Assembly: GCA_017165825.1 (NCBI GenBank)
Contig: CM029387.1
Span: 2,230,236 to 2,294,235, forward strand
Origin: Hepsetus odoe
Lineage: Eukaryota > Chordata > Actinopteri > Characiformes > Hepsetidae
Reading direction: 5' to 3'
Length of the DNA stretch: 64,000 nucleotides
A program made the translations under genes and the position numbers. Position 1 is the first letter of the stretch. Each line of letters begins with the position of its first letter. The notes beneath the pieces were generated by a model. That model searched no databases. It saw nothing but the letters and a program-made list of their open reading frames with translations, and was not told the origin of the DNA. Of this stretch, positions 24,642-35,264 are shown in pieces.

Positions 24642-27600
24642 GTCAGTAAAATCCGCCAAAAGCGGCTAAAAACCCCCGGACACCTCTGCCTGAGGGGTCG
24701 CGAGCGCCGTTCGCGCACCCGGGCGGGAGGATGGTGCCGGATTTTAGCGAGTCCCCCCCAACCCACATCTCAGACTCTCAATCACTGATCTGAGACCTGC
24801 TTCAAAACAGCCGCTTTAAACAACATTCATTCGTTTATTAATCGGGGGTCAAGTGGTAGAGCGGACCCTCACCTGGGCCGGTCAGCTGGGCTGGAGGGTG
24901 CCCTGACTGGAGCTGCTCACTCAGAGGGGGATTTAAAAAGCAACTCCGCTCCAACAAAGTGTTTGAGAAGCTCACTCACTTAATGGGTGTATAGTTCAAT
25001 ATTTGAATCATTTTTCTATAATAATAAACCTGTAAACTTCACCTGAAGCAAATGTTGGCGGACATAGTGGCTGTGTCCCAAATCGTGCACTCGTTCACTA
25101 GACCCTCTGCCCTTACGCACTTAAAAGCTAGTGGGCAAGTGGCCCAATGTTTTTTTAAAAAAAGGTTAGTGTGAAAGTATGGGGGAATATATGTTTGAGT
25201 GTGTATATAGATTTCTATCTATTTGTTTATATGCATGTGTGTATAAAATGTAAGAAATAATCAAGGGATCGGCGATGCGCCCTGACTTTTTTTTAGAAAC
25301 ATAAAATCAACATTGACTAATATTGTTGGCACGAAACCCCTAAACTGTATCTGAATGTTTAACTACATGCGTATTATTTATTATTTTTTTTTAAGTAGAC
25401 CCCTAACCAGTGAGCAGGGGGAGAATTGAGACACAGCCGCAGCTCCTCAGGAGTGATTAATGATGGAAACCGAGGGCCTGACGTTTTTGATCCAAGACAG
25501 TTCAGCACATTAACACACAAGAATATCAGTCCTGTGTTTAGTGACGGATTATTTTGACCCTGGATTAAAGATGGTGTGTCTGAGGATTTCTAATCCGTTC
25601 AGACTCGGTGTTTAAACTTCACCCCCAGCATTTCAGCCATTAATGACAATTAAGGCGACCCAGATCACCCCTTCCCTGATCCGGGTTTCCGTTCTGAAAG
25701 CAAAGTGACCGTTCAGTAATAATTTACAGTTTGTGAAGTTATTGTGGGACTCATTTGGAGGAATTGGTATTTTTGTGAATGTTGTTTTAATGTTGTGGTC
25801 CTGCAGCATCTTCTAACGGGCGTCAATCTGTTTCAGGGTTTCGTAAAAGTAGTGAAGAGCAAGGCGTATTTCAAGAGGTACCAGGTCAAGTTCAGGAGGA
25901 GGAGAGGTAACTCCCTTTACGTTCTTGATTCATTTCACAGTAAATCTGGACAGTTGGCATATTTTTGTACCCTGCGCTTCACGCAAACATACAGATCTTG
26001 ACATTAAAAGGCAGAAATGGAAACGAATGTCCATTTTTCACGTCAGCATGCAGAATGTAATTTTTACTTGAATTCTCACAGATTGAAACGTTCAGTACAT
26101 CACAGTAAAGACCAGATTACTGTCCTGTACACATTATTTATTGTAAGACACGGTTTTAAAGATTATACAAGCCGTTAGTTTTTATGTCCAGGTGTGAAAT
26201 TGTGCATTGAAAGGTGCTATAAAAAGTGTGAAGAAGACAGGAAGTGATGACAGCATCTGTAACCGTGAAGTGATGGTGCAAAAAGACAGACCAGAAGTGG
26301 GATAGATTAACAGGGTGATCGTAAATGATCCTTTTGTTAATACGAGGGGGTGGAGGTTGTCCTCAAATCACATTTCGGGATCTTATTTGATCATCGATTT
26401 GATCAGAAGAACAAAGGCAGGGAACAAAACTCATCAGGTGGTGAAACTGCTGCCACGTCTTCTGGTTTCTTGAGCTTCTTGATGATGATCCTCTTGGACT
26501 GAGCATTTGTAGTTGGTCCTTCATTTGCACAGTTGATGTTACACATCGTTTTCAAGACGGGGCTGAGAGAAGCTGGCAGTGGTTGGAGGAGTGAAGTGCC
26601 AGCGATAAAGTAGATGTTCCTAAAAGGCTGCTGGTGAGGAACAAAGTAGAAGTAGGCTATGATAGAATCTGTCCCGAAATCATCTCCAGGGTCTTATTTG
26701 ATATTCGAGGTCAGGAGTCCTCTTACGTCCATCTTAAGGAACGTCCAGGAAATGGAAGTTGCTTGTCCAGAGCAACTTCCATTTCCTGATTACAGGGACA
26801 GTCTTCCTGGATCTTGCTCAGGAGCCCACTGGTGGTGGTGGTGCTGCTGCTGGAGGTGGGATTCGAACCTCCAACCTCTTGGTCTGCCACCGTCTTCTGT
26901 GATGCAGAGCCCCAAAACTACACACATGATAGCTTCATCAGATTGAGTCACCCAGCTAAAAGAAAAAGAATTCATCCTTCTGCGTTGGTGGTTCTGGATA
27001 ATGGCGTTGGTGGTCTAGTGGTAGGATAATCACCCATGGACCAAGAAGTCACAGGTTCGATTCCCACCTCAAGCACTTCCAGCATTGGGTTCCCAGAACC
27101 CCAAGTTTCTCCAGGGAGACTGTCCCGGTAATCAGGAACTGGAAGTCGCTCTGGATAAGAGCGTCGATTAAATACTGAGCGTTTAAAAATACACTTCAAA
27201 CATGTGAAGCTGTTTATATTGTAAGCTGTAAGAATGTAGAATAACTTCAAACTACAGTTCATTCAGTTACATCTACAAAATGGTAGATGTTGATTTCATG
27301 GATGATGTAAAATGGAGTGGAAGTGGTCCCCGTCCTGAAGACGAGAGCTGTTTTAACAGAACAGTGGTTGTTTACTTCTGCGTTCAGTGTGAGCTTAACG
27401 TTGGTGTTTTCATCCAGAGGGAAAGACCGACTACTTCGCCCGAAAGCGTCTTGTGATCCAAGACAAGAACAAGTACAACACACCCAAGTACCGGATGATC
27501 GTTAGATTCTCCAACAGGGATATTGTTTGCCAGGTAAGTGCAGGTCAGGTGACACAAGCTGGCATGTGAAGATCACACGATTGCTTCTTTTTATCTTCTT

Positions 27601-30600
27601 TTTTATTCTCAAATGGTGAAAATAAACAGCATGTTTCCTGTACATTTACACTGGAAGTGGTGAGAATGTCAACATTCGCGCCGGATTTCCTGTCAGCGAT
27701 GCTGTTGATGTGGGCGAGACAGTTCATTGTGGTTTTAATCTTTCATAACGAGGCCACCAGTCAAACACGGTTTAACCTCCGCTGTCCGGCAGCTCATGAA
27801 CGTTTCTTGACGGTCTGAAATGACTTGACTGGCGATGAGTGCAGCTCCAATAACCCCTTCCTGTTCACAGGGAGATCACATTGGCAGAAAACAGTAATAA
27901 AGATGTTCGTTCTCGTTTATCAGTCACTCATAGTGCAGCATAACAGACCAGTTCTCAGCTGACGCTGTTCAGATACGGCTCTAGAGTTTAGTTTCCTCCT
28001 GTTTCCAGAAAGTATCTGTAGTCACCAAAATCTGGAACGTTAATACTCCTTTTCCGCTGCACCGGTGCCGAGGCTGAAGATGGAAACCAGCCCAAATTTC
28101 CTTGGATTTGAGTGCCTGAAGCATGACGACACCACGAAAGTCACGTCTAAAGCCTATTCGTGTTTGGCCGTCCAGTCCGATTGGGTGAATTTAAGCTCCT
28201 CCTACATCTTTGTGTGCTTCCTAATTTGTTACATTTACATTTACGGCATTTAGCAGACGCTCTTATCCAGAGCGACTTACATGCCCTAATTACAGGGACA
28301 GTCCCCCTGGAGACACTCAGGGTTAAGGGTCTTGCTCAGGGACCCAGTGGGGGTAGTGCTAGAGGTGGGATTCGAACCGGGGACCTCTTGATCCAGAGGT
28401 CCGTAGGCAAGTACCCTACCACTAGACCACCGCCACCCCATGTTACATTTCCTGAGACAACCCATTACGGATTATTTATTCCTCGACCGCACGACGACCT
28501 ACTCGAACTCCACCGTATTCCTGGTCTAGAGTTGACTCTATACACCCCCCGACCCCCCTCCTCCATGGTCAGTGGGAACTGATGTTTGGTGTGAGTTAAC
28601 GTTCACGCACTCTTGTTCTCTGAAGTGCATCGCTTGAGAAGGTGGATTAGTTGCTGCCAAACGGCATCACAGCTCGTTATTGTAAAGTAATCCGGACTTT
28701 ACTGAACCGTGTCGAGAGTCGCACTTACGTTAATGCTCTCGCTGCTCCCAGTGTGAAGGTGCAGTTAACAAAACATGAATTCGATCACAGTCATCCCAAA
28801 CCTTATTTTTTAAAACGTCCTCTGTGTCCTGCAGAGAGAGAGAGAGAGAGAGAGACCATTACGTGTGTCTAAAAAACACTCAGGTTCACTCTTTCCTCTC
28901 AGAGCATCATTAAAACATTACAGCATTTACATTCTTAGTTATTGTCGCAGTAATTGCATTTTCATTTACAATTATTTTAACTTAGGCATTTGATAACGTC
29001 CTTAATACTCCATGTTGCTTAAAAATCACATTTCAAAATCATTTTCGAGCCGTAATTGCTGTAAATGAACTGGAGTATCTGTCCGTCCCCAGATCGCGTA
29101 TGCCAAGATTGAGGGCGACGCGGTCGTCTGCGCTGCTTACTCTCATGAGTTGCCAAAATATGGCGTTTCTGTGGGTTTGACCAACTACGCCGCTGCCTAC
29201 TGCACAGGTCTGCTGTTGGCACGTCGGGTAAGAGCTCGAAATTAAACCTTAAAAAGAACTAACCTTTTATTCTGGGCTGTTATAACCATGCTGTTTGATG
29301 CTGACGCCTCACCTGGTTCCTCTCCAGCTGCTGAATAAGTTCAGCCTGGACACGGTGTACGAGGGACAGGTGGAGGTGACCGGTGAGGAGTTCAACGTGG
29401 AGAGTATCGACGGTCAGCCAGGAGCGTTTTCCTGCTATCTGGACGCCGGCCTCACCAGAACCACCACCGGAAACAAGGTTTTTGGAGCCCTTAAAGGAGC
29501 AGTGGACGGAGGGCTGTCCATTCCACACAGGTTAGAGGACATGATTCATCAGGACGTGGTACCAAAGCCCGCCTGTCACAATTTACCATCGCTTGCTGCA
29601 CCAAGACAATCTTCTTATTCAGCTGTTCGGGGTCACCAGAGCAGATCATCCATTTCCATTTCTTCCTGTCCTCTGCATCTTCCTCTTTCACACCGACTGA
29701 CTGCATGTCCTCTCTCAACACGTCCATAAACCTCCTCTTTTTCCTTGCTCTTCTCCTCTTTCCTGGCAGCTCCATCCTCAACATCCTTCTCCTGATACCC
29801 TCCTCGTCTCTCCTCTGGACATGTCCAAACCAACATAACCTTGATCTCTAACTTTGTCTCCAAAACGTCCAACCTCAGTTGTCCCTATAATATACTCGTT
29901 TCTAATCCTGTCCATCTTCATCACTCACCAAAAAACAGCAGATCTCAGTTTTTAACTCTCAATGCCTCCAGCTCCACCACTTGTCTTCATCGCTGTCTCC
30001 AACCCACATAGCATAGCTGGTCTCACTACTGTCCTGTAAATCCTCTGTTTCTCTCTTGCTGGTATCCGTCTGTCACAGATCACTCGTACACCAAGACAGT
30101 AGTTTCCACCAAAGAGAACAGCAGATAAAAATTTGGGGTAATCATTAGAGTAAATAAGATGGACAAAGATTCATGCGGTCAAACTGCTGCACCATCTTCT
30201 GGTTTCTTGAGCTTCTTGATGATGATCCTCTTGGACTGAGCATTTGTAGTTGGTCCTTCATTTGCACAGTTGATGTTACACATCGTTTTCAAGACGGGGC
30301 TGAGAGAAGCTGGCAGTGGTTGGAGGAGTGAAGTGCCAGGTGATTAAAAAAAGCCCGTTTCTTGCATTCGTTTTGCACAGTTTGGTAGAGGTTTGGTTCC
30401 CTCTCAGCTGCTCCTGTTGAGGGGTCGTCACAGCGGATCATCCGTTTCCATTTCTTCCTGTACTCTGCATCCTCCTCCTTCAAACTGACCACCTTCATGT
30501 CTTCGTCTCTTCTCCGGACATGTCCAAAGCAACGCAACCTTGCTTCTCTAACTTTGTCTCCAAAACATCCAACCTGATCTGTCCCTCTAATATACTCATT

Positions 30601-31899
30601 TCTAATCCTGTCCATCCTCCTCACACCCAACGAACATCTCAGCATCTTTAACTCTGACACCTCCAGCTCCGCCTCCTGTCTTTTTGTCAGCACCACCCTC
30701 CCCAACCCATACAACTTAGCTGGTCTCACTATTGTCCTGTAAATCTTCCCTTTTACTCTCACTGGTACCTGTCTGTCACAAATTTCCAGAAGAAATATAG
30801 TATCAAATAGTGATACCAAATCATAAAAAAAAATCTTTATACTCGCTAGTAGTGAAATCTTTATCGTGTCTTTAGTAGAACTAAAATGACAACCAATGGA
30901 AATTAAGCTTTTTAGGAAAATAAGACTGTAGGTGTTTACCAAGAGAAGTCCCACCCCTTTTACACGCTTAGATCCCAGTTAGGTTATTCAGCGCTGTGTT
31001 GAGATTGTAACTCATGTCTACTCACTTCTTCTCAGCACTAAACGGTTCCCAGGCTACGACTCTGAAAGCAAGGAGTTCAATGCTGAGGTTCACAGGAAGC
31101 ACATCATGGGCGTAAACATCTCCGAGTACATGAGCCACCTGATGGAGGAGGACGAAGATGCCTACAAGAAGCAGTTCTCTCGGTTCATCAAGAACGGGGT
31201 GACTCCTGATTCGGTGAGTCAGGATTATTATAATAATTCAATCTTATTGAGCTTAAGGTGGTCGAAACATTTTAAAGTTTAAAAAAATGCACGTGAACAG
31301 GCTCATTTGCACGTTGTGATCTTCTGCACTCACTTTTGCGAAGGCTTGTATGTTTTTAATCACCAAAAAGTATTAATGAGCTCTTGTTGAGCACTACTGT
31401 ATTTGTTCCCATCTGATCATGACTGTGTGGCTGTTCCAGGTGGAAGAAATGTACAAGAAGGCTCATGCTGCCATTCGTGAGAACCCAGTCCATGAGAAGA
31501 AACCGCAGAGAGAGATCAAGAAGAAGAGGTGGGTCCTCGTGCTTTACTCCGTGTGTGAGATGTACTTGTACGATGTAAAGTTGGGGGTTCTTGCAATGTT
31601 CCTTCCTTTTTCTGTACAGTGAGAACTTTCAGTGTTAGATGGAGAATTACAGACAATTTATGGGGGAAAAAACGGGACCTTTAAAGTTTTATGCTTTAGA
31701 CAAGTTCATTTCAGAATGGGATGGCTTTTATTCCCTGAAACTGAAGAGTAGTGAACACCTCTACGATTAAGAAACATTTTATTTTTTTGTCTGCAGGTGG
31801 AACCGCAAGAAGCTCACTCTGGGCCAGAGGAAGGATCGTGTGGCCCAGAAGAAGGCCAGCTTTCTCCGAGCCCAGGGAGCCGCTGAGGAGGATGATTGA
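24639..31899 (+). CDS. rpl5: 60S ribosomal protein L5 (uL18)
   Basis: Eight coding exons: 24639-24641 (ATG only), 25837-25906, 27418-27533, 29093-29227, 29328-29530, 31036-31213, 31440-31528, 31797-31899 (TGA). Lengths sum to 897 nt, giving 298 aa, against 297 in human. The protein begins M-GFVKVVKSKAYFKRYQVKF and ends FLRAQGAAEEDD. It carries the 5S rRNA-binding uL18 core (RLVIQDKNKYNTPKYRMIVR, AYCTGLLLARR, KVFGALKGAVDGGLSIPH) and the basic C-terminal helices (KKPQREIKKKRWNRKK). Known role: it carries 5S rRNA into the 60S subunit with Rpl11, and the free 5S particle restrains Mdm2. All exon boundaries have GT-AG sites, and an ATG-only first exon is typical of RPL5 genes. The gene hosts two SNORD21 copies in introns 2 and 5. 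Introns 2, 3 and 5 are swollen by SINEs and RTE-like LINE tails, whereas intron 4 is only 100 bp. Confidence 0.98.
26473..26574 (+). ncRNA. snord21: C/D box snoRNA SNORD21 (U21), copy 1, rpl5 intron 2
   Basis: The C box ATGATGA is at 26482-26488, a D' CTGA at 26499-26502, a C'-like TGATG at 26534-26538 and the D box CTGA at 26563-26566. A 7-bp perfect terminal stem is present (AGCTTCT 26473-26479 with AGAAGCT 26568-26574). The element just before the D box, TTTTCAAGACGGG, is complementary to the conserved 28S rRNA sequence CCCGTCTTGAAA, which is the known U21 target for 2'-O-methylation. The internal GTAGTTGGTCCTT also matches vertebrate U21. Human SNORD21 likewise lies in an RPL5 intron. Confidence 0.88.
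26755..27180. mobile_element. Two type-B SINEs, head to head (rpl5 intron 2)
   Basis: 26755-26905 is a minus copy (tail CAACTTCCATTTCCTGATTA, B-box inverse GGATTCGAACCTCC). 27003-27175 is a plus copy (TGGTCTAGTGGTAGGATAAT, GGTTCGATTCCCACC, GGATAAGAGCGTCGATTAAA). The heads face each other, so the intron can fold back on itself. Confidence 0.75.
28231..28437 (-). mobile_element. Type-B SINE (rpl5 intron 3)
   Basis: A full copy: tail TACATTTACGGCATTTAGCA, body GGTCTTGCTCAGGGACCCAG, B-box inverse GATTCGAACCGG and head end CTACCACTAGACCACCGCC. Confidence 0.85.
29612..30090 (-). mobile_element. RTE-like LINE tail (rpl5 intron 5, left)
   Basis: Minus-strand remnants include RRMLRMELPGKRRRARKKRR. 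It is broken by stops and frameshifts. Confidence 0.65.
30210..30311 (+). ncRNA. snord21: C/D box snoRNA SNORD21 (U21), copy 2, rpl5 intron 5
   Basis: Read by eye, this is identical to copy 1 over 102 nt. The C box is at 30219-30225, the D box at 30300-30303 and the terminal stem is 30210-30216 / 30305-30311. The 28 bases after the stem are also the same in both copies, while the upstream flank (about 20-30 bp) has a few differences, so the duplicated block is about 160 bp. A degraded RTE-like LINE tail lies on each side (29612-30090 and 30400-30785). Confidence 0.88.
30400..30785 (-). mobile_element. RTE-like LINE tail (rpl5 intron 5, right)
   Basis: The longest clean tail in the window. 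Its minus strand reads RVKGKIYRTIVRPAKLYGLG, then ELKMLRCSLGVRRMDRIRNE, YIRGTDQVGCFGDKVREARL, RCFGHVRRRDED and KKWKRMIRCDDPS, the C-terminal end of a non-LTR polymerase. Confidence 0.75.
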
Positions 31900-31942
31900 G
31901 ATGAATCATTCCTGCTCCAAAGAAAGTGTTGTGCCTTATCCA

Positions 31943-31948
31943 AATAAA
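31943..31948 (+). terminator. rpl5: rpl5 polyadenylation signal
   Basis: A canonical AATAAA lies 44 bases after the rpl5 stop codon, followed by TG-rich sequence. This gives a short 3' UTR of about 65-70 nt, typical of ribosomal-protein genes. Confidence 0.75.
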
Positions 31949-32554
31949 GTTTTTGGAAAGGATCTAGTCATGGATTCTTTGTCTCCTTCAAAAAACAAAA
32001 CTGTTGGAGTTTTTCTGAGCCCCCTGCTGCTCCTGTAGTGGGGAACGTCCTGAGATGACCGTATAACTTTAATCTAAATATTTTTAATGATTGAAGCCAT
32101 GTTGGCTTTTTAATATCGATTAAATCCCTGTAATGTAAAACTGCAGTCATATTTAAGATTTTAAATTCAAATACATAATTGTGTTCCATGTTTTCACTGG
32201 TTAGGCCTTCAGGAGCTGGATGAAGGCTGTTATTATTTGACCTCTTGTGGCAGATAATCTGAGTTTTCTAGATCTCAATACCAAAGATTAATCATCTGAA
32301 GTTTCAGTGAAACTAAAAATTGGCTTTGGCGGCTCTTTTTTGAAGACTCCCATTTTAACAAGTGTTTAATAAGTTTATTAGGATATCAAATATAATGCTA
32401 AATTAATACTTTTAGGACCAGATCTGAAGGGCTAGTGCCAATATTCATGGCCCCTGTGGGTGCTGAAGGTTCTAAAAGTCATAATTAGGATTTTGAACCT
32501 GGAATCACACTCCTTCACCTTCATCAGACCCAGCTCGAATAAAACGGTACATAT

Positions 32555-32727
32555 TCCCCCTCCAAAAGTATTGGAACAGCAAGGGCACGGTGCAGACGTG
32601 ATGAAAATGAAACTAGGGGTCAGATTTACAGCTTTTATATTGTATTATTCACATCATGATCAATTACAGCACCTTCTGTATCTGACCACCCAGTTTGGGC
32701 CTTTCAGTTCCAATACTTTTGGAGGGG
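32555..32727. mobile_element. MITE with near-perfect terminal repeats
   Basis: CCCCCTCCAAAAGTATTGGA on the left and TCCAATACTTTTGGAGGGG on the right are inverted copies about 170 bp apart. There is no coding sequence between them. It lies in the rpl5-dipk1a spacer. Confidence 0.75.
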
Positions 32728-33313
32728 ACGTGATAAAAACTGGAGCAAACTTTAGCACTGGGTGAAAGAAACAAGATACGTTACCAGTTAAGTGCAACAA
32801 AACATTTTAATGTGCAAAGTCATGCATTTAGATTCTAAAATAGAAATATTTTCACCGTTTTGTCCTCAGAACAGCAGCAATGACCTCCAGCTACGGGTTG
32901 TTTATCACACTATGGCACAAAAACTGAATTTTATGGTTGATGGATACAAAAAACAAAAAAAAAAAAAAAAAAACTTGGCACATCGTAAAATGGTCGTGTC
33001 CGTTCGTCGCTCCAGCATGTGATGATCAGCCACGTTTCCAGAGTCAATGCAGGCAGTTTTCATGTAAAATTGAACAGACTTGAGCACCAGCACACGCCAG
33101 ACAGACCCTAAAAACACCTCGTTACGGCCTAGTGTGGCCAGTTTATCAGGAACACCCACCAAGTACGTACGCTGCTCTCGGCTGAACTGGACGTTCACTG
33201 GTTTGATAACTTTGTCAAAATCACGCCTTGAAATGCACGTTTCAAATCTGAAGAGCTGCAATTATATTCAATATTATATTATATCCAATGCCGACATGTT
33301 CTGATTGGTGGAT

Positions 33314-33349
<36 letters not shown>

Positions 33350-33899
33350 CTAATCAGGCAAAGCTTGGCAATTGCCAAAAAAAGGAGACTTTTTGGGCAA
33401 AATTCAAGTTTGGATGAAAGTTAACTGAATTTAAGCTGGAATTGAAATATAAAAAAAATATAATTTCCAGCCCTAATTATCAGTAACAACTCCAACCCTA
33501 CAAAGAGCACACATGGTTTAGATGTTTCTGAAAAAAATGGCCAAAACGTGCAGGAACACCTTGTAAACTTGCCAGGATCAGCAATCACATCTTCTCATTT
33601 TCACGTTCACCTCAAAATCCTGATTACTCACTGGTGTCCGGCGCGGAGCCATAACGAGAGCTTGGTTGGAGGATCCTGGCTGAGGAACATCTAATGGACC
33701 CAAAATCTGTACAGTCAGTCACAGTTTAAGGTTAGTACATCCTTCAGCATTCTGTAGGTCACGTTTTCATCCAAGAATGGATGCCAAAAAAAAACCAAAA
33801 CTTCTTCCCCTCTACAAGACTTAGTGTTCAAAACAGCATGATCAGTGATCACTTACATATGGCACCAGTTGGTCTGCAGACATTACAATGAATGTGCTC

Positions 33900-33901
<2 letters not shown>

Positions 33902-33938
<37 letters not shown>
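33902..33938. repeat. (CA)n microsatellite
   Basis: About 18 CA units. Other simple repeats in the window: (CA)n at 7440-7462, 17400-17446 and 42897-42941; (GA)n at 28831-28853; (AAT)n at 33309-33350; (TG)n/(TA)n at 50862-50910. Confidence 0.85.
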
Positions 33939-33939
<1 letters not shown>

Positions 33940-34112
33940 TGGCAACAGATTTGATAATGAATCTCTAACTGAGCTCTTTCATCACCTCTTTTTTTTGGTG
34001 GACTGGTGTCACAGTGCTACACTCAGCCTTGAACAGTTTCTAGAATGCAACGAGGTTCTTGTAGGCCGCTCATTGCCTTTGCTTCCTTCCACAGGTCAAC
34101 CTTTTTAGTAAC

Positions 34113-34322
34113 ATGTGTGTCCAATTCCAGTCCTGGAGGGCCTTTTTTGGGCAAAAAAAATGTATTTAAGTCAAGATTTCTTAATTTATTAAAAAAAAAA
34201 AAACCTTAGGAACATCCAGCAGAACCTCGTACTGCAAGTTGGAGTTACTCCTGGTTAGTAGCTGCAGGGAGAAATCACCAGCCTGTGCCAGACTAAGCTT
34301 CCAGGACCACATCTGGGCACAC
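34113..34322. mobile_element. MITE-like repeat
   Basis: The left end GTGTGTCCAATTCCAGTCCT and the reverse complement of the right end, GTGTGCCCAGATGTGGTCCT, are related inverted termini. An exon-like reading on the minus strand (34205-34312) is explained by this element. Confidence 0.5.
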
Positions 34323-35264
34323 ATTCACCCGGTAAGTTCATTAAGAAATGGATCCTCTTGTCCTGCCAAGTCTCCAATATTCTCCTCCCCAGCGCGCCTG
34401 AAGCCTAATTAGAGGAGTGTTGTAGAACTATAATGCAATTATTTTTATGGGATTATTCTAAAATATTCATTATATCATCTGTAGTCTCCTCTTGCATTGC
34501 TCCGTCATCCTTCAACAGGACAGCTATGCCTTCGATGCCCAATGAAACAAAAGCCACACTTCCTGTACTGCAATCTGTCAGACTCTGCACTCATACATTA
34601 AAGGAGAAGGAACTGTGGAACTGTCACCATCTTCTCATTGTAGAGTCTAATCCAAGCTGTGTCCTCATAGGACACTTCCAAGCTACAGAAACAGTTCTGT
34701 TAGTCACCTGCTAACGGCATGCTGAGTGATGGGGGAGAGGGAGGACCGCACCCAAAGAGAGCGAGCATCACTGACGGCTGTATTTAGAAGAGCGGTCATA
34801 AATAAAAGAAAATATCAAAACTGACCATCTGTTTGAATCAGCTCCAGTGACAACTGGGTTTTCTGAATGCCAATCAGCGGTTCGTTATAAATACATTACA
34901 TAAATTATAAATCCGCGATTTTAACACCATCTACAAAGGGATCCATTTTTTAGGCAGTGCTTTAAGAGAGGAAGCCCACAAACGTACCATTAATGTATGT
35001 TTGTAGTAATAAATATCATGTAGGTCAAATTATGCCTTCACTGTCGGTTAATTTTATTTTTATAGAATTTGTATAATAATGTGGCCTAATTTATCCATTA
35101 ATATTCATTGGTAATTGCAATTTGCATCTCAATTCTAGCTCTACCACCAGTGATGTTGAGGACCAATCCATTTCTTTCTGGCTAACCTTTGCAACCCTAC
35201 TTTGTCGGACCAGAGAATATTTGAAACTGTGCAGCGACTCGCTAGGACTAGAAAAACGTCTGCA

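Larger units (their letters stand above)
31970..35264. other. Spacer between convergent rpl5 and dipk1a
   Basis: It includes the dipk1a 3' UTR (a possible AATAAA on minus at 35053-35058), the MITEs at 32555 and 34113, an A-tract at 32942-32972, an (AAT)n run and a (CA)n run. No supported gene. Confidence 0.5.

Noticed and set aside
30289..30954. 221-codon minus-strand ORF in rpl5 intron 5 as a gene
   Set aside because: It is the C-terminal end of a LINE polymerase joined to intron sequence and one snoRNA antisense stretch.
33632..33706. 25-codon minus-strand segment with AG and GTGAGT borders (ILGPLDVPQPGSSNQALV...)
   Set aside because: There is no partner exon or recognisable family, and the neighbouring exon-like segment is repeat DNA. 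Left unassigned.
34205..34312. Apparent 36-codon minus-strand exon with splice-like ends
   Set aside because: It coincides with the inverted terminus of the MITE at 34113-34322.
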